DNA of 64,000 nucleotides, from contig NZ_BCZK01000007.1 of the NCBI RefSeq assembly GCF_001598695.1, forward strand, positions 124,001 through 188,000, in the 5' to 3' direction. The DNA comes from Klebsiella oxytoca NBRC 105695. GTDB lineage: Bacteria; Pseudomonadota; Gammaproteobacteria; Enterobacterales; Enterobacteriaceae. The notes under the pieces are model-generated. The model worked only from the letters and a program-made list of their open reading frames with translations. It did not search any database and was not told the origin of the DNA. Positions 46,841-57,830 of the stretch are shown here, piece by piece. Position 1 is the stretch's first letter; each line of letters starts with the position of its first letter. The position numbers and the translations under genes are program-made.

Positions 46841-46940
46841 ACCTGAGTCTCATCGGTGAGCAAACGATACAAACAGGCGTAGTCTAATACACGACGGTAA
46901 AAGCCGAAAATTAACTTATGGGGGATAAAACGAAAGGAAG

Positions 46941-47124
46941 GGAATCTCCGAGATGCCGCCGCAGGCTGTAACCCTTGAACCCTTGGTTCAAGGTGAATGT
47001 GTCGTCACAGTTTTAAGGCTTCTCGGACGGACCGAGCATGCTCACCAACCGTGGAGCGCCACATTCTTGTGGTATGAAATATCGGCTCAGGGGACTGGCC
47101 CGCTTGCAAACATCTCAGAGAAAT
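46941..47124 (-). ncRNA. ssrS: 6S RNA
   Basis: 6S RNA binds sigma70-RNA polymerase and lowers transcription in stationary phase. Read on the minus strand, the 184 bases match E. coli 6S RNA nearly throughout: 5' ATTTCTCTGAGATG and 3' CATCTCGGAGATTCC form the closing stem, and the central bubble flanks, including AAGAATGTGGCGCTCCACGG, are conserved. The length equals that of E. coli. It lies between zapA and fau on the same strand, the conserved position. Confidence 0.97.
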
Positions 47125-47165
47125 TTTGTTCTTGCGATTACTCTAACACAGTTAAATGCAAAGTG

Positions 47166-47576
<411 letters not shown>

Positions 47577-47660
47577 CTAAGATACAAGCCCTATTCTGGT
47601 TCACCAGGGTCCAAAGTGGTAGCATATCATGAATATTCCTCCCAACGATGACGAATGCGC

Positions 47661-48239
47661 ATGTCTATACAGAACGAAATGCCTGGTTACAACGCTGTAG
47701 ACCAGTTACTGAACCAACAAGGGGTAGGATTAACCCCTGCCGAAATGCACGGTCTGATCAGCGGGATCCTGTGCGGCGGCAATAAAGACAGCAGCTGGCA
47801 GCCGTTGGTGCACGACCTGACCAACGAAGGCCTGGCTTTTGGGCATGAGCTGGCGCAGTCGCTGCGTAACATGCATTCCGCCACCAGTGATTCGCTGGAG
47901 GACGACGGCTTCTTATTCCAGCTCTACCTCCCGGATGGCGATGAGGTGAGCGTGTTCGATCGCGCCGATGCGCTGGCGGGTTGGGTGAACCATTTTCTGC
48001 TTGGGCTGGGCGTAACGCAGCCCAAGTTGGATAAAGTCAAAGACGAAACGGGTGAAGCCATCGACGATCTGCGCAATATTGCTCAGCTCGGGTATGACGA
48101 AGACGAGGATCAGGAAGAGCTCGAAATGTCTCTGGAAGAGATTATCGAATACGTACGCGTTGCCGCGTTGCTGTGTCACGACACTTTCTCTCTCCAGAAA
48201 CCCACTGCGCCGGAAGTGCAAAAACCGACGCTACACTAA
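47661..48239 (+). CDS. ygfB: UPF0149 family protein YgfB
   Basis: A 192-residue acidic cytoplasmic protein nearly identical in plan to E. coli YgfB. The opening [11 protein letters not shown] is the conserved start; an ATG two codons earlier is also in frame. The C-terminal region is strongly acidic ([18 protein letters not shown]). Its function is not settled; in Pseudomonas a homologue affects regulators of beta-lactamase expression. It is the first gene of ygfB-pepP-ubiH-ubiI. Confidence 0.94.
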   Translation: MSIQNEMPGYNAVDQLLNQQGVGLTPAEMHGLISGILCGGNKDSSWQPLVHDLTNEGLAFGHELAQSLRNMHSATSDSLEDDGFLFQLYLPDGDEVSVFDRADALAGWVNHFLLGLGVTQPKLDKVKDETGEAIDDLRNIAQLGYDEDEDQEELEMSLEEIIEYVRVAALLCHDTFSLQKPTAPEVQKPTLH

Positions 48240-48267
48240 TTAATCATTAAATCGTTCAGGGGGCGTC

Positions 48268-49584
48268 ATGACTCAGCAGGAATTTCTCTCTCGTCGCCAG
48301 GCTCTACTGGCGCAGATGCAGCCAGGCAGCGCCGCGTTAATTTTTGCCGCGCCGGAAGCGGTACGCAGCGCAGATTCGGAATATCCCTACCGCCAGAGCA
48401 GCGATTTTTGGTACTTCACCGGCTTTAATGAGCCTGAAGCGCTGCTGGTATTGATTAAAAGCGATGAGACGCATAACCACAGCGTGTTGTTTAACCGCGT
48501 GCGCGATCTGACTGCTGAAATCTGGTTTGGCCGACGCCTTGGGCAGGATGCCGCGCCTGAGAAGCTGGGCGTCGATCGCGCGCTGGCATTTAGTGAAATC
48601 AATCAGCAGCTGTTCCAGCTCCTTAACGGCCTCGATGCTATCTATTTTGCGCAGGGCGAATATGCCTACGCCGACGAAATCGTGTTCAACGCGCTGGAAA
48701 AACTGCGCAAAGGCGTGCGGCAGAATCTGCAGGCGCCAAACTCGGTCATTGACTGGCGGCCGATGGTGCATGAGATGCGCCTGTTTAAGTCGGCGGAAGA
48801 GCTGGAGGTGATGCGCCGCGCAGGCGAGATCTCCGCCCTTGCGCACACCCGCGCCATGGAAAAATGCCGTCCGGGGATGTTTGAATATCATCTTGAAGGC
48901 GAGATCCTCCACGAGTTCAACCGTCACGGCGCGCGCTATCCCTCTTACAACACCATCGTGGGCAGCGGCGAAAATGGCTGCATCCTGCACTACACCGAAA
49001 ACGAAAGCGAACTGCGCGATGGCGATCTGGTGCTGATTGACGCAGGCTGCGAATACAGCGGCTATGCGGGCGATATCACCCGAACCTTCCCGGTAAACGG
49101 CAAGTTTAGCCCGGCGCAGCGCGAGATTTACGATATCGTTCTTGAGTCTCTGGAAACCTCGCTGAAGCTTTATCGCCCCGGCACCTCCATTAACGAGGTT
49201 AATCAGCAGGTAGTGCGGATCATGATTACCGGCCTGGTGCGTTTGGGGATCCTGAAAGGTGAAATTGATGAGCTAATTGCTAATAACGCTCATCGTCCTT
49301 TCTTTATGCATGGCCTGAGCCACTGGCTGGGGCTCGACGTACATGATGTCGGCAACTATGACGTCGACCGCTCGCGTATTCTCGAACCGGGAATGGTGCT
49401 GACCGTGGAACCGGGGCTGTATATCGCGATGGATGCCGACGTCCCGGCCCAGTACCGCGGCATCGGCATTCGTATTGAAGACGACATCGTCATTACCGAA
49501 GACGGTAATGAAAACCTCACCGCTGGCGTAGTGAAAAAAGCGGATGATATCGAGGCGCTGATGGCGGCGGCGCGCCAGCTATGA
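48268..49584 (+). CDS. pepP: Xaa-Pro aminopeptidase P
   Basis: PepP removes N-terminal residues before proline; M24B family with two manganese ions. The 438 residues are three fewer than in E. coli. The metal ligands lie in LVLIDAGCEYSGYAGDITRTF (two Asp), the His in GLSHWLGLDVHD, and two Glu in TVEPGLYI and GIRIEDDIV. The first 170 residues are the creatinase-like domain. Its stop overlaps the ubiH start (ATGA). Confidence 0.97.
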   Translation: MTQQEFLSRRQALLAQMQPGSAALIFAAPEAVRSADSEYPYRQSSDFWYFTGFNEPEALLVLIKSDETHNHSVLFNRVRDLTAEIWFGRRLGQDAAPEKLGVDRALAFSEINQQLFQLLNGLDAIYFAQGEYAYADEIVFNALEKLRKGVRQNLQAPNSVIDWRPMVHEMRLFKSAEELEVMRRAGEISALAHTRAMEKCRPGMFEYHLEGEILHEFNRHGARYPSYNTIVGSGENGCILHYTENESELRDGDLVLIDAGCEYSGYAGDITRTFPVNGKFSPAQREIYDIVLESLETSLKLYRPGTSINEVNQQVVRIMITGLVRLGILKGEIDELIANNAHRPFFMHGLSHWLGLDVHDVGNYDVDRSRILEPGMVLTVEPGLYIAMDADVPAQYRGIGIRIEDDIVITEDGNENLTAGVVKKADDIEALMAAARQL

Positions 49585-50759
49585 GCGTACTGATCGTTGG
49601 CGGCGGAATGACCGGCGCGACGCTGGCGCTGGCAATATCTCGTCTGACCGGCGGTAAGCTGCCGGTGCACCTGATTGAAGCAACAGCGCCGGAATCTGCC
49701 CGGCATCCGGGCTTTGACGCCCGGGCAATCGCACTTGCTGCCGGCACCTGTCAGCAGCTGGCTCGCGTTGATATCTGGCAGGAAATTGCCGACCGCGCCA
49801 CGGCTATTCAGCGCGTTCACGTCAGCGATCGCGGTCACGCGGGGTTTGTGACGCTCGAGGCTAAGGACTATGGGCTGGCGGCGCTGGGTCAGGTGGTTGA
49901 GCTGCACGACGTCGGCCAACGCTTGTTTGCCCAGCTGCGTAAAGCGCCGGGCGTGACGCTACACTGTCCGGCAAAAGTGGAAAATGTTAGCCGCCGCGAA
50001 GAGAGCGTAAGCCTGGTTCTGGACAACGGCGAAACGCTCAGCGGTAAACTGCTGGTCGCGGCCGATGGCTCGCGCTCAACGCTCGGGGCCCGCTGCGGTA
50101 TCAGCTGGCAGCAAGAGCCCTATGAACAGCTGGCGATTATTGCCAACGTCAGTACCGCTGTGCCGCACAACGGGCGCGCCTTCGAGCGTTTTACCCAACA
50201 CGGTCCGCTGGCGATGCTGCCCATGTCGCAGGGCCGCTGCTCCCTGGTGTGGTGTCATCCGCAGTCGCGGCAAGAAGAGGTTCTGAGCTGGTCGGACGAA
50301 CGCTTCTGTCATGAACTTCAGCAGGCATTCGGCTGGCGTCTTGGCCGGATCGTCCAGGCAGGCAAGCGCAGCGCGTATCCGCTCTCGCTCACCCGAGCTA
50401 CCCGCACCATTGCCCATCGTCTGGCGCTGGTCGGCAATGCGGCGCAAACGCTGCATCCTATTGCCGGACAGGGTTTTAACCTTGGCCTGCGCGACGTGAT
50501 GAGCCTGGCGGAAATGCTGGCGCAGACGCATGGCGAAGGAGAGGATCCGGGTGGCTATTCGCTACTGAGCCGCTATCAGGCCCGCCGCGCCGCAGATAAA
50601 GCCGCCACCGTCGGTGTGACCGATGGGCTGGTGCATCTGTTCGCTAATCGCTGGGCGCCGCTGGTGGCGGGGCGCAACGCAGGCCTGATGGCGATGGAAT
50701 TATTTACCCCGGCGCGCGATGCGCTGGCGCAGCGTACCCTCGGTTGGGTCCCCCGTTAA
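49581..50759 (+). CDS. ubiH: ubiquinone biosynthesis hydroxylase UbiH
   Basis: UbiH is a flavin hydroxylase of the aerobic ubiquinone pathway (C1 hydroxylation of the ring). The 392 residues equal the E. coli length. FAD motifs: the N-terminal IVGGGMTGATLALA (GxGxxG), the middle VAADGSRST, and GNAAQTLHPIAGQGFNLGLRD (the GD-type motif). It is translationally coupled to pepP and followed after 10 bases by ubiI, a paralogue. Confidence 0.97.
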   Translation: MSVLIVGGGMTGATLALAISRLTGGKLPVHLIEATAPESARHPGFDARAIALAAGTCQQLARVDIWQEIADRATAIQRVHVSDRGHAGFVTLEAKDYGLAALGQVVELHDVGQRLFAQLRKAPGVTLHCPAKVENVSRREESVSLVLDNGETLSGKLLVAADGSRSTLGARCGISWQQEPYEQLAIIANVSTAVPHNGRAFERFTQHGPLAMLPMSQGRCSLVWCHPQSRQEEVLSWSDERFCHELQQAFGWRLGRIVQAGKRSAYPLSLTRATRTIAHRLALVGNAAQTLHPIAGQGFNLGLRDVMSLAEMLAQTHGEGEDPGGYSLLSRYQARRAADKAATVGVTDGLVHLFANRWAPLVAGRNAGLMAMELFTPARDALAQRTLGWVPR

Positions 50760-50769
50760 GGAGTGAAAC

Positions 50770-51972
50770 GTGCAAAGTGTTGATGTCGCTATTGTTGGCG
50801 GTGGAATGGTGGGGCTGGCGGTTGCCTGTGGTTTGCAGGGCAGTGGATTGCGCGTCGCCGTGCTGGAGCAGGCCGCGCCGCAGCCGTTAAGCGCGGATGC
50901 GCCGCCGGCGCTGCGGGTGTCGGCAATTAATGCCGCCAGCGAGAAGCTGCTGAATAAACTGGGCGTCTGGGAGGACATAGTCGCCCGGCGCGCCAGCTGC
51001 TACCACGGTATGGAAGTGTGGGACAAAGACAGTTTTGGCCGTATCAGCTTTGATGACCAGAGCATGGGCTTTAGCCACCTTGGGCATATTATTGAAAACG
51101 CCGTGGTGCATCATGTTCTGTGGCAAAAAGCGCAGCGCTGTGCTGACGTCACGCTACTGGCCCCGGCGCAGCTGCAGCAGGTCGCGTGGGGCGAGAATGA
51201 GGCCTTTCTTAGCCTGCAGGACGGCAGCATGTTAACCGCCCGGCTGGTGGTTGGCGCCGATGGCGCCAATTCGTGGTTGCGTAATAAAGCCGATATCCCG
51301 CTGACCTTTTGGGATTATCAACATCATGCGCTGGTTGCCACTATTCGCACCGAAGAGCCGCACGAAGCGGTGGCGCGTCAGGTATTTCACGGCGATGGTA
51401 TTCTGGCGTTCCTGCCGTTAAGCGATCCTCATCTCTGTTCTATTGTCTGGTCGTTGTCTCCTGAAGAGGCGGAACGAATGCGGCAGGCAGACGAGGCCGC
51501 TTTTAATCAGGCGCTGAATATTGCCTTCGATAACCGTCTGGGTTTGTGTTCCGTAGAGAGCGAACGTCAGGTTTTTCCGCTCACCGGCCGCTACGCGCGG
51601 CAGTTTGCCGCCCACCGTCTGGCGCTGGTTGGCGATGCCGCCCATACCATTCATCCGCTGGCGGGGCAGGGCGTTAATCTTGGCTTTATGGATGCCGCCG
51701 AACTGATTGATGAGCTGAAGCGCCTGCATGCGCAGGGCAAGGACATCGGCCAGCATCTCTATCTGCGTCGCTATGAGCGCAGCCGCAAGCACAGCGCTGC
51801 GGTGATGCTCGCGGGGATGCAGGGCTTCCGCGACATGTTCTCCGGCAGCCATCCGGCGAAAAAGCTGCTGCGCGATATTGGACTCAAGCTGGCGGATACT
51901 CTCCCTGGCGTGAAGCCGCAGCTTATTCGACAAGCAATGGGGCTAAACGATCTCCCGGCCTGGTTACGTTAA
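50770..51972 (+). CDS. ubiI: 2-octaprenylphenol hydroxylase UbiI
   Basis: UbiI (VisC) hydroxylates C5 of the octaprenylphenol ring in aerobic ubiquinone synthesis. The 400 residues match the E. coli protein. FAD motifs: AIVGGGMVGLAVACG, VVGADGANSWLR, and VGDAAHTIHPLAGQGVNLGFMD. The start codon is GTG at 50770, preceded by AAGGAG, and gives the conserved MQSVDVAIV start. Last gene of the operon; a terminator follows. Confidence 0.97.
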   Translation: MQSVDVAIVGGGMVGLAVACGLQGSGLRVAVLEQAAPQPLSADAPPALRVSAINAASEKLLNKLGVWEDIVARRASCYHGMEVWDKDSFGRISFDDQSMGFSHLGHIIENAVVHHVLWQKAQRCADVTLLAPAQLQQVAWGENEAFLSLQDGSMLTARLVVGADGANSWLRNKADIPLTFWDYQHHALVATIRTEEPHEAVARQVFHGDGILAFLPLSDPHLCSIVWSLSPEEAERMRQADEAAFNQALNIAFDNRLGLCSVESERQVFPLTGRYARQFAAHRLALVGDAAHTIHPLAGQGVNLGFMDAAELIDELKRLHAQGKDIGQHLYLRRYERSRKHSAAVMLAGMQGFRDMFSGSHPAKKLLRDIGLKLADTLPGVKPQLIRQAMGLNDLPAWLR

Positions 51973-51991
51973 GTACGTCACACTTCTCTCT

Positions 51992-52014
51992 CCCGGCCTG
52001 CGCGCCGGGTTTTC
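51992..52014 (+). terminator. terminator after ubiI
   Basis: CCCGGC pairs with GCCGGG around a CTGCGC loop, followed by TTTT. Confidence 0.75.
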
Positions 52015-52392
52015 CCTCTCATTTGAAATAATCTAATTTCACCTCTTTTTTCGCATTAGTTTTATTAATGTCACCTTTTTTTTGTTATAGAAATTAGGCT
52101 CATCTTTTCGCAGAAAATATCATCATGCTCTGCTTTTTTAACGCTGTTGTTTGTTTTTGTGCGGGCTTAATCGCTTTTTTGTAGGTAAAAATTCTGTAGC
52201 CTCTTCGGGTGCTTTTGGTCATAAGCTAATGTGATGTCCTGACCGGGCTTATGGTTTAGTGCGGATATCGGTGGTAAGTTCAGGCCAAAGAGAACGTTTG
52301 CGTCGGCATCCGTTTGCGATGCTGGCGGCGCGTTTCGTGGCGCAATTTTGGCAAAAATAGTGGCTGGTTCCGTTTTATTCGATGAGGAAAAG
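52015..52392. promoter_or_regulatory. gcvTHP control region
   Basis: A 378-base AT-rich region before gcvT without a gene. In E. coli the corresponding region binds GcvA, Lrp, CRP and PurR. Here a PurR-like site is visible (52288-52303, listed separately). I see no glycine riboswitch, in line with enterobacteria. The other sites could not be assigned with confidence by eye. Confidence 0.6.
52288..52303. promoter_or_regulatory. PurR site upstream of gcvT
   Basis: AAGAGAACGTTTGCGT matches the PurR consensus ACGCAAACGTTTGCGT at 13 of 16 positions; the right half is perfect. PurR represses gcvTHP in E. coli. It lies 90 bases before the gcvT start. Confidence 0.6.
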
Positions 52393-53487
52393 ATGGCTCA
52401 ACAGACTCCGTTGTTTGAACAACACACGCTATGCGGCGCGCGCATGGTGGATTTCCATGGCTGGATGATGCCGCTGCATTACGGATCCCAGATCGATGAG
52501 CACCATGCGGTGCGCGGTGATGCCGGAATGTTCGATGTGTCGCACATGACCATCGTTGATTTTCACGGCAGCCGAATTCGCGAGTTCCTGCGCTATTTGC
52601 TGGCTAACGACGTGGCGAAGCTCACCATCCCGGGCAAAGTGCTCTATAGCGGCATGCTGGCCGCCTCTGGCGGCGTCATTGACGACCTGATTGTTTATTT
52701 CCTTTCTGAAGATTATTTCCGCCTCGTTGTTAACTCCGCTACCCGTGAAAAAGACCTCGCCTGGATCACCCAGCAGTCTGAATCCTATGGTCTTGAAATG
52801 ACCGTGCGTGACGATCTTTCCCTGATCGCTGTACAAGGTCCAAAGGCAAAAGAGAAAGCGGCGACGCTGTTTACCGACGCGCAGCGCCAGGCTGTAGAAG
52901 GTATGAAGCCCTTCTTTGGCGTGCAGGCGGGGGATCTGTTTATTGCAACCACCGGCTATACCGGCGAAGCGGGTTATGAAATCGCGCTGCCGAACGAGCA
53001 GGCGGTGGATTTCTGGCGCGGCCTGCTGGACGCGGGCGTTAAGCCGTGCGGCCTTGGCGCGCGCGATACGCTGCGTCTGGAAGCGGGAATGAATCTTTAT
53101 GGCCAGGAGATGGACGAAGGCGTCTCTCCGCTGGCGGCTAACATGGGCTGGACCATTGCCTGGGAGCCTGCTGACCGTAACTTTATCGGGCGTGAGGCGC
53201 TGGAACTCCAGCGTGAAAAAGGCACCGAACAGCTGGTCGGTCTGGTGATGACTGAGAAAGGCGTTCTGCGCGGCGGCCTGCCGGTACGCTTCAGCGATGC
53301 CGAGGGCAATCAGAAAGAGGGCATTATCACCAGCGGGACCTTCTCCCCGACGCTGGGCTACAGTATTGCCCTGGCGCGCGTACCGGAAGGCATCGGTGAA
53401 ACCGCCGTGGTGCAGATTCGCAACCGCGAAATGCCGGTCAAAGTGACGAAACCCGTTTTTGTACGCAACGGCAAAGCCGTGGTGTGA
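52393..53487 (+). CDS. gcvT: glycine cleavage system T protein (aminomethyltransferase)
   Basis: GcvT transfers the methylene group from the lipoyl arm of GcvH to tetrahydrofolate, releasing ammonia. The start [10 protein letters not shown] gives 364 residues as in E. coli; an upstream in-frame start at 52348 lacks support. Features: [12 protein letters not shown] near 54, the catalytic Asp in [20 protein letters not shown] near 240, and the C-terminal beta-barrel. First gene of gcvTHP. Confidence 0.97.
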   Translation: MAQQTPLFEQHTLCGARMVDFHGWMMPLHYGSQIDEHHAVRGDAGMFDVSHMTIVDFHGSRIREFLRYLLANDVAKLTIPGKVLYSGMLAASGGVIDDLIVYFLSEDYFRLVVNSATREKDLAWITQQSESYGLEMTVRDDLSLIAVQGPKAKEKAATLFTDAQRQAVEGMKPFFGVQAGDLFIATTGYTGEAGYEIALPNEQAVDFWRGLLDAGVKPCGLGARDTLRLEAGMNLYGQEMDEGVSPLAANMGWTIAWEPADRNFIGREALELQREKGTEQLVGLVMTEKGVLRGGLPVRFSDAEGNQKEGIITSGTFSPTLGYSIALARVPEGIGETAVVQIRNREMPVKVTKPVFVRNGKAVV

Positions 53488-53509
53488 TTTCCCATTTGGA
53501 GATGAATTA

Positions 53510-53899
53510 ATGAGCAACGTACCAGCAGAACTGAAATACAGCAAAGAACACGAATGGCTGCGTAAAGAAGCGGACGGTACCTATACCGTCGGAATCACCG
53601 AGCACGCGCAGGAGCTGCTTGGCGATATGGTTTTCGTTGACCTGCCTGAAGTGGGCGCCGCCGTTGAAGCGGGCGCCGACTGCGCGGTGGCCGAATCCGT
53701 CAAGGCGGCTTCCGATATCTACGCGCCAATTAGCGGCGAAATCGTTGCCGTCAATGAAGAGCTGAACGACTCACCTGAGCTGGTCAACAGCGAGCCGTAC
53801 ACCGGCGGCTGGATTTTTAAAATTAAAGCCAGCGATGAAGCTCAGGTTGCCGCGCTGCTGGATGCGACCGCATACGAAGCTCTGTTAGAAGACGAATAA
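53510..53899 (+). CDS. gcvH: glycine cleavage system H protein
   Basis: GcvH is the lipoyl carrier that shuttles the aminomethyl intermediate between GcvP and GcvT. The 129 residues equal the E. coli length. The lipoylated Lys is in [19 protein letters not shown], near residue 65. It starts 23 bases after gcvT, with an upstream in-frame start inside gcvT rejected. Confidence 0.98.
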   Translation: MSNVPAELKYSKEHEWLRKEADGTYTVGITEHAQELLGDMVFVDLPEVGAAVEAGADCAVAESVKAASDIYAPISGEIVAVNEELNDSPELVNSEPYTGGWIFKIKASDEAQVAALLDATAYEALLEDE

Positions 53900-54043
53900 A
53901 TACGCATCTTCCTTCACGTAGCAGTGGCGTTGGCTTCCTGCAACGCGAATGATTTTGCATATTCTGGCCCGGTAAGCATCAGTGCTCGCCGGGCAAACCA
54001 GTCAGACAATCACGATTCACCGCACGTTCAGGAACCATCGCTC

Positions 54044-56917
54044 ATGACCCAGACTTTAGGCCAGCTTGAAAACCGTGACGCCTTTATTGAACGTCACATC
54101 GGCCCGGACGCCCGACAGCAGCAGGAGATGCTGAATACCGTTGGCGCCGATTCGCTTAACGACCTGATTGGCCAGATTGTGCCGCAGGATATTCAGCTGG
54201 CGACGCCGCCGCAGGTGGGTGAAGCAACCACAGAATTCGCCGCGCTGGCAGAGCTGAAGGCGATTGCCGGTCGTAACAAGCGCTTCAAGTCGTACATTGG
54301 CATGGGTTACACCGCCGTGCAGCTGCCTCCGGTTATTCAGCGCAATATGCTGGAGAACCCGGGCTGGTATACCGCCTACACGCCTTATCAGCCGGAGGTT
54401 TCCCAGGGTCGCCTGGAATCACTGCTGAACTTTCAGCAGGTGACGCTCGACCTGACCGGTCTGGATATTGCTTCGGCCTCGCTGCTGGACGAAGCCACTG
54501 CCGCCGCGGAAGCGATGGCAATGGCCAAACGCGTGAGCAAACTGAAAAACGCTAACCGTTTCTTTGTTGCCGCCGATGTTCATCCGCAGACGCTGGACGT
54601 GGTGCGCACCCGCGCAGAAACTTTCGGTTTCGATGTGATTGTCGATGATGCCGAGAAAGCCCTCGACCATCAGGACGTCTTCGGCGTGCTGCTGCAGCAG
54701 GTAGGGACGACCGGCGAGGTTCATGATTACAGCAAACTGATTGCTGATCTGAAAGCGCGCAAAGTGATTGTCAGCGTCGCAGCCGATTTTATGGCGCTGG
54801 TTCTGCTGACGGCTCCGGGCAAGCAGAGCGCGGACATTGTGTTTGGCTCCGCCCAGCGCTTCGGCGTACCTATGGGCTACGGCGGCCCGCACGCGGCGTT
54901 TTTTGCCGCAAAAGATGAATTCAAACGTTCCATGCCGGGCCGTATTATCGGCGTATCGAAAGATGCGGCGGGCAATACCGCGCTCCGCATGGCGATGCAG
55001 ACCCGCGAGCAGCATATCCGCCGCGAGAAAGCGAACTCCAATATCTGTACCTCCCAGGTACTGCTGGCTAATATTGCCAGCCTGTACGCCGTGTTCCACG
55101 GCCCGGCCGGCCTGAAGCGTATCGCCAGCCGCATTCATCGCCTGACCGATATTCTGGCCGCAGGTCTGCAGAAAAAAGGCCTCAAGCTCCGCCATGCGCA
55201 CTACTTTGACACCCTGTGCGTGGAAGTGGCTGATAAAGCGGCTGTGCTGGCGCGGGCGGAAGCGCTACAGATCAACCTGCGTAGCGATATTCATCACGCC
55301 GTCGGGATCACGCTCGACGAAGCCACCACTCGTGAAGACGTTCTGAACCTGTTCCGCGCTATCGTTGGCGACGATCGTGGCCTGGATATCGACGCTTTGG
55401 ATAAAGACGTGGCCCTGGACAGTCGTTCAATCCCGGCCAGCATGCTGCGCGACGATGCGATCCTCACTCATCCGGTGTTCAACCGCTATCACAGCGAAAC
55501 CGAGATGATGCGCTATATGCACACGCTGGAGCGTAAGGATCTGGCGCTGAACCAGGCGATGATCCCGCTGGGCTCCTGCACGATGAAGCTGAATGCCGCC
55601 GCCGAGATGATCCCCATCACCTGGCCGGAATTTGCCGAACTGCATCCGTTCTGCCCGGTCGATCAGGCCGAAGGCTATCACCAGATGATCGCTCAGCTCT
55701 CCGACTGGCTGGTTAAGCTGACCGGCTATGATGCGGTATGCATGCAGCCGAACTCCGGTGCGCAGGGTGAATACGCGGGCCTGCTGGCGATTCGCCATTA
55801 CCACGAGAGCCGTAACGAAGGGCATCGCGATATTTGCCTGATCCCAAGCTCCGCACACGGTACCAACCCGGCTTCCGCGCAGATGGCGGGGATGCAGGTG
55901 GTGGTCGTAGCCTGCGATAAAAACGGCAATATCGACCTGGCGGATCTGCGGGCCAAAGCCGAGCAGTATGCGGCGAACCTCTCCTGCATCATGGTCACCT
56001 ATCCTTCCACCCACGGCGTCTACGAAGAGACTATTCGCGAAGTGTGCGAAGTGGTGCATCAGTTTGGCGGCCAGGTTTACCTTGACGGCGCGAACATGAA
56101 CGCCCAGGTCGGTATTACCTCTCCAGGCTTTATCGGCGCGGACGTCTCGCACCTTAACCTGCATAAAACCTTCTGCATTCCGCACGGCGGCGGCGGTCCG
56201 GGGATGGGACCTATCGGCGTCAAATCGCACCTGGCGCCGTTTGTACCGGGCCACAGCGTGGTGCAAATTGAAGGCATGCTGACCCGTCAGGGCGCAGTTT
56301 CCGCCGCGCCGTTCGGCAGCGCCTCCATTCTGCCGATCAGCTGGATGTATATCCGGATGATGGGCGCAGAAGGGCTAAAACAGGCAAGCCAGATGGCGAT
56401 TCTGAACGCCAACTACATTGCTACCCGTCTGAAAAACGCGTTCCCGGTGCTGTATACCGGCCGTGACGGTCGCGTGGCGCACGAATGCATTCTGGATATT
56501 CGTCCGCTGAAAGAAGAGACCGGCATCAGCGAGCTGGATATCGCTAAGCGACTGATCGATTATGGTTTCCACGCCCCTACCATGTCCTTCCCGGTCGCCG
56601 GCACGCTGATGGTGGAACCGACCGAATCGGAAAGCAAAGTGGAGCTGGACCGCTTTATCGATGCGATGCTGGCGATTCGCGGCGAGATCGACCGCGTGAA
56701 AGCCGGCGAGTGGCCGCTGGAGGATAACCCGCTGGTGAATGCGCCGCATACTCAGGGTGAACTGGTGAGCGAGTGGAACCATCCGTACGCTCGTGAACTG
56801 GCGGTGTTCCCGGCCGGGCTGAACAATAAATACTGGCCGACCGTTAAGCGTCTGGACGATGTTTACGGCGACCGCAATCTGTTCTGCTCCTGCGTACCGA
56901 TGAGTGAATATCAGTAA
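54044..56917 (+). CDS. gcvP: glycine dehydrogenase (decarboxylating), P protein
   Basis: GcvP decarboxylates glycine with PLP and loads the aminomethyl group onto GcvH. The start [10 protein letters not shown] gives 957 residues as in E. coli; the 40-codon upstream extension covers the gcvH-gcvP spacer and is not conserved. Two homologous halves are visible; the second carries the PLP lysine in [18 protein letters not shown] near 706. The 145-base gap after gcvH holds no terminator that I can see. Confidence 0.98.
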   Translation: MTQTLGQLENRDAFIERHIGPDARQQQEMLNTVGADSLNDLIGQIVPQDIQLATPPQVGEATTEFAALAELKAIAGRNKRFKSYIGMGYTAVQLPPVIQRNMLENPGWYTAYTPYQPEVSQGRLESLLNFQQVTLDLTGLDIASASLLDEATAAAEAMAMAKRVSKLKNANRFFVAADVHPQTLDVVRTRAETFGFDVIVDDAEKALDHQDVFGVLLQQVGTTGEVHDYSKLIADLKARKVIVSVAADFMALVLLTAPGKQSADIVFGSAQRFGVPMGYGGPHAAFFAAKDEFKRSMPGRIIGVSKDAAGNTALRMAMQTREQHIRREKANSNICTSQVLLANIASLYAVFHGPAGLKRIASRIHRLTDILAAGLQKKGLKLRHAHYFDTLCVEVADKAAVLARAEALQINLRSDIHHAVGITLDEATTREDVLNLFRAIVGDDRGLDIDALDKDVALDSRSIPASMLRDDAILTHPVFNRYHSETEMMRYMHTLERKDLALNQAMIPLGSCTMKLNAAAEMIPITWPEFAELHPFCPVDQAEGYHQMIAQLSDWLVKLTGYDAVCMQPNSGAQGEYAGLLAIRHYHESRNEGHRDICLIPSSAHGTNPASAQMAGMQVVVVACDKNGNIDLADLRAKAEQYAANLSCIMVTYPSTHGVYEETIREVCEVVHQFGGQVYLDGANMNAQVGITSPGFIGADVSHLNLHKTFCIPHGGGGPGMGPIGVKSHLAPFVPGHSVVQIEGMLTRQGAVSAAPFGSASILPISWMYIRMMGAEGLKQASQMAILNANYIATRLKNAFPVLYTGRDGRVAHECILDIRPLKEETGISELDIAKRLIDYGFHAPTMSFPVAGTLMVEPTESESKVELDRFIDAMLAIRGEIDRVKAGEWPLEDNPLVNAPHTQGELVSEWNHPYARELAVFPAGLNNKYWPTVKRLDDVYGDRNLFCSCVPMSEYQ

Positions 56918-56939
56918 TCTGCTGATTAGGCTATTTTTT

Positions 56940-56966
56940 AAAGGCGCTGCGGCGCCTTTATTTTTT
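56940..56966 (+). terminator. gcvTHP terminator
   Basis: AAAGGCGC pairs with GCGCCTTT around TGCG, followed by ATTTTTT. It ends only 11 bases before the ygfF start, so the ygfF ribosome binding site (GGGAG) follows directly. Confidence 0.88.
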
Positions 56967-56977
56967 GGGAGAATGGT

Positions 56978-57721
56978 ATGACGATAGCATTGGTGACGGG
57001 CGGTAGCCGCGGAATAGGTAAAGCGACGGCGCTGCTGCTGGCGCAGGAAGGGTATACCGTGGTAGTGAATTACCATCAGAATAGCGCTGCCGCGACCGAC
57101 GTGGTGAATGAGATTCGCGCCTGCGGCGGCAACGCCGTTGCGCTCCGGGCGGACGTCAGCGATGAAGCGCAGGTGATGGAGATGTTCGCCGCTATCGACC
57201 GCCTCGGTGAACCGCTTTCCGCGCTGGTCAATAACGCCGGGATTTTATTTACCCAGGGGACGATTGAAAGCCTTTGCGCCGAGCGAATTAACCGGGTGCT
57301 GGCCACCAATGTTACCGGCTACTTCCTTTGCTGCCGGGAGGCGGTAAAGCGGATGTCGCACAAGCATGGCGGTAAAGGTGGGGCGATTGTGAATGTTTCA
57401 TCCGCAGCATCGCGCCTCGGGGCGCCGGGAGAGTACGTGGATTATGCCGCTTCAAAAGGCGCGGTTGATTCCCTGACCACCGGATTGTCGCTGGAGGTCG
57501 CGGCGCAGGGCATTCGGGTTAACGGCGTGCGCCCCGGATTAATCTATACCGATATGCACGCCAGCGGCGGCGAGCCGGGACGCGTGGATCGCGTCAAGTC
57601 GATGCTGCCCATGCAGCGCGGCGGGCAGCCGGAAGAGGTGGCGCAGGCGATCGTCTGGCTACTGAGTGATAAGGCCTCCTACGTTACCGGCAGCTTCCTC
57701 GAGCTGGCGGGCGGGAGATAG
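56978..57721 (+). CDS. ygfF: short-chain dehydrogenase YgfF
   Basis: A 247-residue classical SDR, the length of E. coli YgfF, in the same place between gcvP and bglA. The NAD(P) site is TGGSRGIG (9-16), NNAG follows near 85, and the catalytic set is Ser in VSSAAS plus Tyr-x3-Lys in YAASK near 159. The tail shows SDR-typical GGQPEEVAQAIVWLLSD. The physiological substrate is unknown. It probably has its own promoter within the end of gcvP, since a terminator stands just before it. Confidence 0.92.
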   Translation: MTIALVTGGSRGIGKATALLLAQEGYTVVVNYHQNSAAATDVVNEIRACGGNAVALRADVSDEAQVMEMFAAIDRLGEPLSALVNNAGILFTQGTIESLCAERINRVLATNVTGYFLCCREAVKRMSHKHGGKGGAIVNVSSAASRLGAPGEYVDYAASKGAVDSLTTGLSLEVAAQGIRVNGVRPGLIYTDMHASGGEPGRVDRVKSMLPMQRGGQPEEVAQAIVWLLSDKASYVTGSFLELAGGR

Positions 57722-57790
57722 CAGGCAATCCATTTCCCGGGGCGCGGCTAACGCCTTGCCCAGGGAACAAAATCGGTATATCGCAGCGAA

Positions 57791-57823
57791 CGGGTAGCCC
57801 TGCTAAGCGCAGCGCGAGCAGGG
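57791..57823. repeat. REP-like palindrome after ygfF
   Basis: CCCTGCT and AGCAGGG flank an imperfect GC-rich core (57798-57823), preceded by a CGGGTAG tail. This resembles enterobacterial REP elements, which commonly lie between convergent genes, as here. Confidence 0.5.
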
Positions 57824-57830
57824 AAATACG

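Noticed and set aside
52015-52392. Possible glycine riboswitch before gcvT
   Set aside because: No tandem aptamer pattern is seen, and enterobacterial gcv operons use protein regulators and GcvB instead.
54419-55201. 260-codon open frame antisense to gcvP
   Set aside because: Shadow of a conserved coding sequence; no ribosome binding site or known domain.
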